Part shown: positions 1-5,915 of the stretch, in pieces | Position numbering within the stretch: position 1 is the stretch's first letter | How the letters are laid out: each line of letters starts with the position of its first letter | NCBI GenBank assembly: GCA_938084085.1 | Contig: CALKDV010000504.1 | Location: 1-6,969 of the forward strand | Reading direction: 5' to 3' | From: an uncultured Nannocystaceae bacterium | GTDB lineage: Bacteria > Myxococcota_A > Polyangia > Nannocystales > Nannocystaceae | DNA length: 6,969 nt | Notes under the pieces: generated by a model | Told to the model about the DNA's origin: nothing | The model's input: the letters and a program-made list of their open reading frames with translations, nothing else | Databases searched by the model: none | Made by a program: the position numbers and the translations under genes

Positions 1-481
1 CGCGCTCGAACAGTTCGCGGGGGTGCAGCGCCGATTCACGATCCGGGCCAGCGCCGGTGGAGTCACGATCGTCGACGACTACGCCCATCACCCCACGGAG
101 ATCGCCGCGACCTTAAGCGGTGCCCGAATGCGATTCCCACATGGCCGCCTCATCGCGGTGGTACAGCCCCACCGCTTCACCCGAGTGCGCGACAGCATCG
201 CGCAATTCCCGGAGAGCCTGGACGCGGCGGACGAGGTCCTCATCACCGATATTTATGCCGCCGGCGAGGCGCCCATTGACGGGATCTCTGGACCGGAGCT
301 CGTGACGCGAGTCCTCGCACGAACCCCCGATCGAGCCGTCGCCCTCGCGCCCGCCCTCCCAGAGATCGCGAGGTCCTTAATTCCCCGGCTTCAACCTGAC
401 GATGTGGTGATCACCATGGGCGCCGGATCCATCACCAAGCTCAGCCACGAGCTCGCCGAAGCGATCACGGAGAATCCTTGA
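1..481 (+). CDS. murC: UDP-N-acetylmuramate--L-alanine ligase MurC, C-terminal part (5' end outside window)
   Basis: MurC is the cytoplasmic ATP-dependent ligase that adds L-alanine to UDP-MurNAc, the first amino acid of the peptidoglycan stem peptide. Only about 159 residues are present; the reading frame is open to the left edge (first full codon at base 2), so the GTG at 23 is internal and not a start. The fragment covers the Mur ligase C-terminal domain. DDYAHHPTE lies at fragment residues 25-33 and is the hallmark of that domain in MurC. QPHRFTR at 55-61 matches the family's QPHR(Y/F) motif, and MGAGSITKLS near the end matches the terminal MGAG segment. The TGA stop (479-481) overlaps the TTG start of murB, which suggests translational coupling. 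The central ATP-binding domain cannot be judged because it is off the window. The family call is very secure. Confidence 0.96.
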   Translation, partial: ALEQFAGVQRRFTIRASAGGVTIVDDYAHHPTEIAATLSGARMRFPHGRLIAVVQPHRFTRVRDSIAQFPESLDAADEVLITDIYAAGEAPIDGISGPELVTRVLARTPDRAVALAPALPEIARSLIPRLQPDDVVITMGAGSITKLSHELAEAITENP

Positions 482-1452
482 CGCAGGGGCCGCCGGCCGA
501 TTCAGACGGGCGAGGGGCTCGCCTCGCCTCCCTGCTCAAACTCTCGGAGGAGCCCATCGTCGGACTCTCCGCGACGCCCGACGACCCGATGCGGCGTCAC
601 ACCACCCTGCGCCTCGGGGGCCCCGCCGACCTGTGGTGCGTCCCAGACCACGCAGAGGCACTCGCCGCCCTCTTGTCGCGGACCCACAGCGCCAAGATTC
701 CGGTCACGTTCGTGGGCGGCGGCACCAATCTCCTCGTCCGAGATGGGGGACTCCGCGGCGTCGTCATCAACCTTCGAAGGCTGAACCGGGTCTCACAACC
801 GCGCAAAGACACGGAGCCCGAGCTCGTCGCGGTGGAGGCTGGGGCGTCCACCGGACGGGTCTTAAACTATGCGATCACCCGTGCGCTCGGCGGCGTCGAA
901 TTCTTGGCTGGCGTCCCCGGCACCGTGGGTGGCGGCCTCATCATGAACGCGGGCACCTACCTCGGCGAGTTCATCGATGTCGTCGTCGAGGTGGAGTCTC
1001 TCAACCTGCGAGGCGACCTGGTCCGTCGGTCGAATACGGAGTGCGGATTTCGCTACCGCGACTCAGCACTCCCCAAAGATGAGCTTATCACCGGCGCCCT
1101 CCTCCGCCTGCGCCCTCGACCACTTGAGGAGATCGAGCGCGACGTCGCGAAACTTCGCGAGCATCGACGCCAGCGAGAGCCCATGGGCGTCCCCAACAAC
1201 GGCAGCACGTTCAAAAACCCAGAGGGAGACTACGCCGGACGGCTCATCGAGGCCGCCGGCCTCAAGGGACACCGCCGCGGAGGTGCCGTCGTCAGCGAGA
1301 AGCACGCGAACTGGCTGGTGGTCGACCGTGAGGTCGCCCCTCCCTGCTCCTCCCGCGATCTCATCGGACTCATCGAGCATGTCGAGGATGCGGTGGAACG
1401 CGCGTTCGGCGTTCGGCTCCTACGGGAAGTAAAAATTATTGGAGAGGACTGA
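478..1452 (+). CDS. murB: UDP-N-acetylenolpyruvoylglucosamine reductase MurB
   Basis: MurB is a cytoplasmic FAD enzyme that uses NADPH to reduce UDP-GlcNAc-enolpyruvate to UDP-MurNAc, the substrate of MurC. The 324-aa product shows the FAD-binding segment GGGTNLLV (80-87), GVPGTVGGGLIMNAG (145-159), the YRDS substrate-binding motif (193-196) and GSTFKNP (242-248), whose Ser243 corresponds to the proton-donating serine. The Glu in REVKIIG (317) near the C-terminus corresponds to the conserved catalytic glutamate. The start chosen is the TTG at 478-480. It overlaps the murC stop as TTGA and has GGAGA four bases upstream. The next in-frame ATG, at residue 38, is just before the conserved HTTLRLGGPADL segment and would leave a very short N-terminus, so it remains possible but less likely. 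Length and motifs fit the FKNP-containing type II MurB group. Co-transcription with murC is likely. Confidence 0.96.
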   Translation: MTQGPPADSDGRGARLASLLKLSEEPIVGLSATPDDPMRRHTTLRLGGPADLWCVPDHAEALAALLSRTHSAKIPVTFVGGGTNLLVRDGGLRGVVINLRRLNRVSQPRKDTEPELVAVEAGASTGRVLNYAITRALGGVEFLAGVPGTVGGGLIMNAGTYLGEFIDVVVEVESLNLRGDLVRRSNTECGFRYRDSALPKDELITGALLRLRPRPLEEIERDVAKLREHRRQREPMGVPNNGSTFKNPEGDYAGRLIEAAGLKGHRRGGAVVSEKHANWLVVDREVAPPCSSRDLIGLIEHVEDAVERAFGVRLLREVKIIGED

Positions 1453-1482
1453 CGCTGGTGACTCGCGGTGGTATCGTCGCCC

Positions 1483-1737
1483 ATGGCTGCGGATCCGGAG
1501 CATCAAGACCTCACCAGTGCGCTTCGTTCTGCGATCGAAGCCGCGATCCCTGGGGCGACCGCGGAGGTGACAGACAACGGAGCTCGTCACTTCGCCCTCG
1601 TCGTTCGCAGCGCCTCGTTTGAGGGGAAACGCTCGCTGGAGAAGCAGCGGGCCGTGTACGCCGCGATCACCCACCTCATGGGGGACGACAACGCCCCCGT
1701 GCACGCCATCGACTCCATGCAGACGCTCTCAGCGTGA
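1483..1737 (+). CDS. BolA-family protein, IbaG-like
   Basis: This is an 84-aa BolA/IbaG-family protein. Members are small cytoplasmic proteins that pair with monothiol glutaredoxins to handle [2Fe-2S] clusters; IbaG in gammaproteobacteria is also tied to acid stress and envelope homeostasis. Visible motifs are the beta-strand segment GARHFALVV (33-41, His36), FEGK (46-49), the helix EKQRAVYAAI (53-62) and PVHAIDSM (72-79, His74). The KQ..VY pattern matches E. coli IbaG, where canonical BolA has RHR..VY, so IbaG is the better subfamily. The C-terminus stops at QTLSA and lacks the usual TPEEW-like end. The ATG at 1483 is chosen; a GTG at 1468 would add five residues, and neither has a strong Shine-Dalgarno. 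It lies 30 bases after murB and is probably co-transcribed. Its last 9 bases overlap the 3' end of the convergent hydrolase gene, and I see no terminator between them. Confidence 0.85.
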   Translation: MAADPEHQDLTSALRSAIEAAIPGATAEVTDNGARHFALVVRSASFEGKRSLEKQRAVYAAITHLMGDDNAPVHAIDSMQTLSA

Positions 1738-2652
1738 GGTGTCCCCCGGGCCGTCGCCCGCCGTTTCGTCCGTCCAGCTGGGGGGGCTCGCGATCTCGCA
1801 TCTCCGCTCGATCCATGGCACGCAGATGTCGAAAATCTCTCGGCGAAGGGGCGCAGGCTCGTTGTGGAGTTCGTGCGCGGCACCGTCGAAGCAATGAATG
1901 GACTGCGCGTCGCGTCGAGGATTTTGGAGCCGCTCGAAGGAGCGCAGCGTGGCCCGAAAATCGGCGAGGTGGTCTCCAGTGGGTACCAGCCACAACGAGG
2001 CGGCGCGTAGGCGACTGATCCCGTCTCGAACCTCCCGCATCGTCTGCTTCAAAGCTCGACGCCAGCCGGCGGACACGTCCACATCACATCGCCGATCAAA
2101 GCTTCGTGCGTCTGCGGCCTCTTGATCCCGGCACAGCACCGCCACGTCGAAGGGAGCGGACAAGGTCACTCGCGGCGCCGTACGCTGCAGCATCAATCGC
2201 CTCATGCGATCGAGGAGCGGTGGCGAAGACGAAAAACTGAGCAGCGGAGACGCGATCAAAGAGCCACGCACACCCGTGTCGACGCCGCCACGGTCGATGA
2301 GTCGGAGCATCTCGATCAGCGCACCTATCCCATGGGCATACACCACGACGGGCACCCCCATGAATTCACCGCGGGCGTGATCAAGCACCCCCTCAAGATC
2401 CTCTGCGTAGCGGCGGAAGTTTGAGATGTCACCTCGGCGCCCGCCAGACGCCCCCATCCCACGATGATCGGCGCCAATCACCGCGAGCCCACGCGCGTTC
2501 AGCTCCCTTGTAAGATGAGCATATCGTCCAACGTGTTCACCCCATCCATGCGCGAGCACCACGGCGCCACGAACCTCAGACGATGGGCGCCAATGCTCGA
2601 CACGAAGCTTGGTCGACGCGGCGACCTCAAGCTCGATGATCTGGTGGGACAT
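1729..2652 (-). CDS. Alpha/beta hydrolase, monoacylglycerol lipase-like (Hydrolase_4), nucleophile Ser replaced by Gly
   Basis: This 307-aa protein looks like a serine hydrolase of the monoacylglycerol lipase/lysophospholipase group. The oxyanion-side motif HGWGEHVGRY (35-44) and DHRGMGASGGRRG (62-74) match the family's HG.GEH..RY and D.RG.G.S.G. The nucleophile elbow, normally GHSMGG, reads AHGIGA (106-111): the catalytic Ser is Gly108, codon GGG. The rest of the triad appears intact, with Asp227 in PTGDHLAD and His260 in GAAHELHNEP. The protein is therefore predicted to lack classical hydrolase activity and may be a binding or scaffold protein, unless another residue substitutes. No signal peptide or membrane segment is visible; the last 25 residues are a low-complexity polar tail. 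The ATG at 2652 has only a G-run directly in front of it. The gene follows ftsA by 50 bases on the same strand and may be the last gene of that operon. The family is clear; the function is not known. Confidence 0.85.
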   Translation of the reverse strand: MSHQIIELEVAASTKLRVEHWRPSSEVRGAVVLAHGWGEHVGRYAHLTRELNARGLAVIGADHRGMGASGGRRGDISNFRRYAEDLEGVLDHARGEFMGVPVVVYAHGIGALIEMLRLIDRGGVDTGVRGSLIASPLLSFSSSPPLLDRMRRLMLQRTAPRVTLSAPFDVAVLCRDQEAADARSFDRRCDVDVSAGWRRALKQTMREVRDGISRLRAASLWLVPTGDHLADFRATLRSFERLQNPRRDAQSIHCFDGAAHELHNEPAPLRREIFDICVPWIERRCEIASPPSWTDETAGDGPGDTSR

Positions 2653-2702
2653 CCCCCAGATGCTAACGCATCTTGCCCCGGAGCCCCCGCCACCTCGACG
2701 CC

Positions 2703-3986
2703 CTAGAAGATTTCGCGGACCCGGCGGACCATTCGGTTCCAGACGTTGTCTTCACCGGAGAATATCTCGCGGGGCCGCGGGATCTCGAAGGTCGTCGTCT
2801 CGACGCCTGCTTCATCACCGCGCGCGCCAAACAAGACCAAGCCCACGGCGGTCGCGAGCCCCGCGTGACCGATCTTCTCGCAGAACCCGCCGCCTTTGAG
2901 GTGGAGTCCCCGACGACGTTGCGCGTCAAAAATCGGCTTGCCTACCCGAACCTCCATGTCGAAGATGTCTTCGGTGAGATCGGACATGCCTTGCATCTGC
3001 GCGGCGCCCCCCGTGAGAACGATACCGCTGGCCGCGAGCTCTAGATATCCGCTCGCGACCAAACTCTCTTGGGCGAGCAGCAAGATCTCTTCCATCCGCG
3101 ACTCAATGATTCGTGCGAGGAAGGCTCTGGGATATTCGTGTGACGGTCGCGGACCCACTCCCGGTACCTCGATCACCTCCGCATCATCCGTCATCGACTC
3201 CAACGCGCAGCCGTGCTGCACCTTAATCTGCTCGGCCTCCGTCACCGAGGTCTTTAAGCCGTAGGCCGCGTCTTTGGTTGCGAGCTGGCTGCCCATGACG
3301 AGCACCGTCGAGAACACGTTGCGCCCTTCGCTGTACACGGAGATGTCCGTGGTCCCACCACCAACGTCAATCAGCACGACGCCAAGATCCATCTCGTCCT
3401 CATCAAGCACGGCTTCGGCGGATGCGAGCGGCTCCAAGACCACCTGGATCACATCAAGCCCAGCTCGATTGCAGCACTTGGTGATGTTGTCGACAGCGGT
3501 GGCGGACGCGGTCAGGATATGCGCCTTCACCTCCATCCGAACGCCGCTGATCCCTACAGGATCGCGCACCTGTCCCTGGCCATCGACGACATACTCAAGA
3601 GGCAGCGTGTGAATGATTCGCTGATCGAGAGGGATATTGACCGCCTTCGCCTGGTCGATCACACGGAGGACATCCTCCTCGGCGACCTCGCGATCTCGCA
3701 TGGAGACTTGGCCGAGGCTCTCAAATCCGCGGATATGTCCACCCGCGATCCCTACGTAGACGGATTGGACCTCCACGCCCGCCATCTGCTCCGCGACCTC
3801 GATGGCCTCTCGGATGGAATTTGTGGTCGCCTCAATGTTGACGACGAAGCCTTGCCGGAGCCCCTCTGAGCGGCTCGTCCCCACACCGATGACCTCGACG
3901 CCGTTGTCGGTGACTTCACCGATCACCGCCGCGACCTTCGTCGATCCAATATCGAGTCCAACGATCAGTGTCTCGGTGTCCGCCAT
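2703..3986 (-). CDS. ftsA: Cell division protein FtsA
   Basis: FtsA is the actin-like ATPase that tethers FtsZ filaments to the cytoplasmic membrane and recruits later division proteins. The 427-aa product carries the actin/Hsp70 signatures: phosphate 1 GLDIGSTKV (10-18), phosphate 2 IDVGGGTTDIS (206-216) and the adenosine motif GIVLTGGAAQMQG (321-333). The FtsA-specific 1C/SHS2 domain lies around 84-165. VLEPLASAEAVL (183-194) and AEQIKVQHGCA (251-261) are also typical. The C-terminal WNRMVRRVREIF (416-427) is the amphipathic membrane-targeting helix, so the protein is complete. The stretch at 351-373 before HAGLATAVGL appears a few residues longer than in common FtsA and carries an RRR and a GGG run. 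The ATG at 3986 lies 12 bases after the ftsQ stop, with a Shine-Dalgarno inside the end of ftsQ, so coupling to ftsQ is likely. Confidence 0.97.
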   Translation of the reverse strand: MADTETLIVGLDIGSTKVAAVIGEVTDNGVEVIGVGTSRSEGLRQGFVVNIEATTNSIREAIEVAEQMAGVEVQSVYVGIAGGHIRGFESLGQVSMRDREVAEEDVLRVIDQAKAVNIPLDQRIIHTLPLEYVVDGQGQVRDPVGISGVRMEVKAHILTASATAVDNITKCCNRAGLDVIQVVLEPLASAEAVLDEDEMDLGVVLIDVGGGTTDISVYSEGRNVFSTVLVMGSQLATKDAAYGLKTSVTEAEQIKVQHGCALESMTDDAEVIEVPGVGPRPSHEYPRAFLARIIESRMEEILLLAQESLVASGYLELAASGIVLTGGAAQMQGMSDLTEDIFDMEVRVGKPIFDAQRRRGLHLKGGGFCEKIGHAGLATAVGLVLFGARGDEAGVETTTFEIPRPREIFSGEDNVWNRMVRRVREIF

Positions 3987-3993
3987 AAGAAGT

Positions 3994-4000
3994 CTCGCCT
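3994..4000 (-). promoter_or_regulatory. Ribosome binding site of ftsA, overlapping the ftsQ stop codon
   Basis: On the minus strand the bases read AGGCGAG, seven bases before the ftsA ATG, and they overlap the TAG stop of ftsQ (3999-4001). The placement supports the ATG at 3986 and suggests that ribosomes finishing ftsQ feed ftsA translation. The match to AGGAGG is imperfect. Confidence 0.6.
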
Positions 4001-5108
4001 AGTGTGCTCTCGGAATTCTCCGCGCTCGCTTCCCTTGCGCCTTGATCCTATCACTACCCTTGGAGATCACCTCATTATTAGAGCTACTTTTTCGGTGCTC
4101 GCTCGCCTGCGCCAAAAGTCGGTCGCCGTCCTCGTCGCGGACGAACCTAGCAACGACCTTCGCGCCTCGCTTTTTGTCGATCGAGTGATCGAGGTGCACC
4201 ACAGCGAGACGCTCTGCGTTCCCAGCTAGGGCCAGCCGAATCCCGTCATAATGCTCAAGCCGCACCCCAAAATCTCCGCGCCCAAACCGTAGCTGCGTCC
4301 CAGACTCGGCCGTATAGAGGGTGAGATCTCGGTGGGGTCCCACATTGACCTCGGACAGCTGCGGGCGGGTCTTGGAGGTCCACTGCTCGAGCACATCCAG
4401 GCCGAGATCAATCTTGGCGCGTTGCTCGTGGAGATCAGCCCCTCCGGCGCTGAGATCAATGCCGGAGATGATAGGAAGCGTGCCCCGCTCCCCCTCCTCA
4501 AGTCGTTTAAACGGTTCGCCGGCGGCGTCGACCAAGAAGAATCCTCCGTCCAGGATGACGGCCTTTGGCACGTGCTCTTCGACGTGCACCGTCAGCGTAT
4601 CGGGCAACTGACGGCTGATGGACGCCCGAGCCACCCACGGCTCGGCGGCGACCTTGCTCGAGAGCTCCGCCAAATCGAGCGAGAGGATGTTGGTGGACGG
4701 CTCGATGGATAAAATTTGGCGGATGTCCGAGGCCTCGAGGTGGTCCGTGGGCTCGTAGACCAGGGAACTCACAGCAAAGTCGGGCGCGGTCGTGGCGTAG
4801 TCGACCCCCGCGGATACCCCGAGCAACATGCAGTAGGTCACGCCACCGGTGACCGCGACACGGCCGCCCCAGCTCAGCATGCGCCCCCAGTTAAGGACGC
4901 GGGACCATCGCGCGGTCCACGGCGAGCCAGCGACTTCTTGAGCCGTGGCGCTGCGCGTAGATCCAGTCACCGCGCGCTTGCGATTTTTCCGAGTGCTCTT
5001 GCTTCGAGCGGAACGCGCGCGGACGGGCGTCGTCGTGGTCGGACGTGCGGAACGCCGCACGGAACGACCGCGGCGGGTGCTTACGTTGCGATGGGGACGG
5101 CTCGACAT
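3999..5108 (-). CDS. ftsQ: Cell division protein FtsQ (POTRA domain, single-pass membrane protein)
   Basis: FtsQ is the bitopic membrane protein that links the Z ring to FtsB/FtsL and the septal peptidoglycan synthases. In this 369-aa protein the cytoplasmic N-terminus (1-80) is strongly basic, with about 17 Arg/Lys in the first 45 residues and many Ser/Thr. One membrane segment follows at about 84-103. A POTRA domain runs from about 111 to 180, including ILSLDLAELSSKVAAEPWVARASISR-like features (split: ILSLDL at 141-146, EPWVARASISRQLPDTLTV at 156-174). The FtsQ-type beta domain follows, with FFLVDAAGEPFKRL (190-203) and LPIISGID (211-218). A charged tail of about 45 residues (325-369), ending RARRIPRAH, extends past the usual end. 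It is longer than E. coli FtsQ (276 aa), mainly through the two tails. The ATG at 5108 has no clear Shine-Dalgarno. It heads a likely ftsQ-ftsA-hydrolase operon. Confidence 0.92.
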   Translation of the reverse strand: MSSRPHRNVSTRRGRSVRRSARPTTTTPVRARSARSKSTRKNRKRAVTGSTRSATAQEVAGSPWTARWSRVLNWGRMLSWGGRVAVTGGVTYCMLLGVSAGVDYATTAPDFAVSSLVYEPTDHLEASDIRQILSIEPSTNILSLDLAELSSKVAAEPWVARASISRQLPDTLTVHVEEHVPKAVILDGGFFLVDAAGEPFKRLEEGERGTLPIISGIDLSAGGADLHEQRAKIDLGLDVLEQWTSKTRPQLSEVNVGPHRDLTLYTAESGTQLRFGRGDFGVRLEHYDGIRLALAGNAERLAVVHLDHSIDKKRGAKVVARFVRDEDGDRLLAQASEHRKSSSNNEVISKGSDRIKAQGKRARRIPRAH

Positions 5109-5274
5109 GACAGCTACGGAGGGCGGCCACGCACTTCGAGGCCTCCAAAACCCCTCGTTGAAGACTCATAAAAGACCTCAAGAGGAACATCCCTGGGTAC
5201 CTTGTTTACCGTGAGCGACGAAAAAACATGCGACGATCGCCGTCCCCTGTTCGGAGTTTCAGTGCTTCCGTTTC

Positions 5275-5333
5275 GCCCCGCTGCCACCCCGTCGGGGCAG
5301 CCCACAAGAGCGGACGTCACCTCTCCCGCTCTT
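5275..5333. repeat. Tandem small inverted repeats in the ftsQ leader side of the intergenic region
   Basis: Two potential hairpins lie back to back. The first can pair CTGCC (5281-5285) with GGCAG (5296-5300), or alternatively GCCCCG (5275-5280) with CGGGGC (5293-5298); the two pairings exclude each other. The second pairs AAGAGCGG (5306-5313) with CCGCTCTT (5326-5333) across a 12-base loop. No T-run follows on either strand, so neither looks like a terminator. In GC-rich DNA such repeats can arise by chance. Confidence 0.35.
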
Positions 5334-5463
5334 CATGCGCGGGCCCTCTTCGGTTCGTCGTTGGCGTGGCGGCTCCGCGACCGTCGTCCAAGATCACGCG
5401 CGCGCATCGATCCACCTCTGCACGTCAACCATCCCTCCTGACGTCGCGAGGGCCCTCCTAAAC

Positions 5464-5558
5464 AAAACGGGCGAGATCTCATGAATTTCGTCGCCAGGCC
5501 CATGTTTTCAGTATTTTGAGCCAATTTAGGCCAAAATTCCGCCGAATTCGGGCATTTA
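5464..5558. promoter_or_regulatory. Helically phased A/T blocks upstream of the histone gene (predicted curved DNA)
   Basis: A/T blocks are centred near 5465.5 (AAAA), 5476.5 (AT in GAGATCTC), 5486 (AATTT), 5506.5 (TTTT), 5515.5 (ATTTT), 5525 (AATTT), 5535.5 (AAAATT), 5546.5 (AATT) and 5556 (ATTTAT). They are separated by G/C-rich spacers, with one turn missing near 5496. The mean step is about 10 bases, one helical turn. Part of this includes a GCC-A/T unit starting at 5520, 5530 and 5541, and a 10-base palindrome CCGAATTCGG (5542-5551). Such phasing is known to curve DNA and to favour wrapping. I infer a role in promoter architecture or as a binding site for a nucleoid protein. Confidence 0.5.
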
Positions 5559-5568
5559 TGGCTTGCAG

Positions 5569-5585
5569 TTGGCACCCCGGAAGCA
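5569..5585 (+). promoter_or_regulatory. Weak sigma54-like -24/-12 element, candidate histone promoter
   Basis: TTGGCAC followed by CCCGG and AAGCA places GG (5571-5572) and GC (5583-5584) exactly 12 bases apart, as in the sigma54 consensus TGGCAC-N5-TTGCW. The two Ts before the GC are AA here, which weakens the match. A start near 5596 would leave a leader of about 98 bases. This is a speculative call made from one match in the region. Confidence 0.2.
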
Positions 5586-5632
5586 CCAAGATCGTGCACA
5601 GGCGGCAACCAAACCGCTCTCAGACCCAAATA

Positions 5633-5654
5633 GCCGTATTCCTATTGGAACGGC
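5633..5654. promoter_or_regulatory. Bulged inverted repeat in the histone leader, possible operator or leader hairpin
   Basis: GCCG (5633-5636) plus TTCC (5639-5642) pair with GGAA (5647-5650) plus CGGC (5651-5654). This gives eight base pairs with a two-base TA bulge and a TATT loop. It lies about 23 bases before the ribosome binding site of the histone gene. It could be a protein-binding operator at the DNA level or a hairpin in the mRNA leader; the sequence alone does not decide. Confidence 0.4.
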
Positions 5655-5677
5655 ATTATCAGAAAAATCGCTCATAG

Positions 5678-5683
5678 AAGGAG
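5678..5683 (+). promoter_or_regulatory. Ribosome binding site of the histone gene
   Basis: AAGGAG lies ten bases before the ATG at 5694, within the purine-rich run AGAAGGAGAAG. It is the strongest Shine-Dalgarno in the window, fits an abundantly made protein, and supports this short gene as real. Confidence 0.75.
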
Positions 5684-5693
5684 AAGCGAAACA

Positions 5694-5900
5694 ATGGCCA
5701 AGAAAAAGAGCAGCAAGAAAAAAAATCGTGAAGTTCTCGTCGTCGGTTCCAAGGTGAAAGACGTCGTTCGTACCGCAGGACTGCGCAGCGACGGCAACCT
5801 CATCGCAGCGGTGTCCGACGCCGTACATGACGCCCTTGAGAAGGCAATCGCACGCGCCAAGGACAACAAGCGCGGCACCGTGCGTCCCCACGACCTCTAA
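5694..5900 (+). CDS. Bacterial histone, Bd0055-type single histone fold with Lys-rich N-terminal tail
   Basis: This is a 68-aa basic protein predicted to be a histone-fold DNA-binding protein of the nucleoid. The core matches the fold: helix 1 around 17-27 (GSKVKDVVRTAG), loop 1 around 28-34 (LRSDGN), a long helix 2 around 35-58, loop 2 NKRGTV (58-63), and RPHDL (64-68), which leaves only a very short helix 3. The block LVVGSKVKD and the ending KR.TVRP.DL closely resemble, from memory, the Bdellovibrio bacteriovorus histone Bd0055, whose truncated helix 3 is a mark of that bacterial group. Archaeal histones have a longer helix 3 but share the loop 2 R-T-V plus Asp pattern. The first ten residues hold six lysines (KKK twice) as a probable disordered DNA-contacting tail, like eukaryotic or lysine-tailed bacterial histones. 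It has a strong Shine-Dalgarno, its own terminator and a separate, convergent position beside ftsZ, so it is probably monocistronic. DNA binding is inferred. Confidence 0.85.
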   Translation: MAKKKSSKKKNREVLVVGSKVKDVVRTAGLRSDGNLIAAVSDAVHDALEKAIARAKDNKRGTVRPHDL

Positions 5901-5915
5901 GGAAGTCGTCGAACG

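Larger units (their letters stand above)
5109..5693. other. Divergent intergenic region between ftsQ and the histone gene
   Basis: These 585 bases must hold the start signals for ftsQ (leftward) and the histone gene (rightward). I see no convincing gene: the open frames here give Arg/Pro/Ser-rich translations without recognisable motifs or good ribosome binding sites. The left half (about 5200-5460) is GC-rich and holds small inverted repeats. The stretch 5461-5560 is clearly more AT-rich and carries phased A/T blocks. No convincing sigma70 -35/-10 pair stood out on either strand. Confidence 0.7.

Noticed and set aside
1734..2706. Several plus-strand open frames opposite the hydrolase gene
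   Set aside because: They are shadows of the minus-strand hydrolase, which has clear family motifs along its whole length.
5448..5457. 10-base palindrome GAGGGCCCTC
   Set aside because: It is short, GC-only at its core and has no T-run or partner repeat, so it is likely chance in this composition.
5202..5461. Two overlapping plus-strand open frames of 77-79 codons before the histone gene
   Set aside because: Both are Pro/Arg/Ser-rich, have weak or non-ATG starts, no Shine-Dalgarno and no family resemblance.
5512..5517. TATTTT as a -10 box for the histone gene
   Set aside because: No acceptable -35 hexamer sits 16-18 bases upstream, and the element is better explained as one of the phased A/T blocks.
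5333..5629. 98-codon open frame on the minus strand in the intergenic region
   Set aside because: The translation has no recognisable motif, is Arg/Ser-rich as expected from GC-rich noncoding DNA, lacks a good ribosome binding site, and crosses the phased A/T region.
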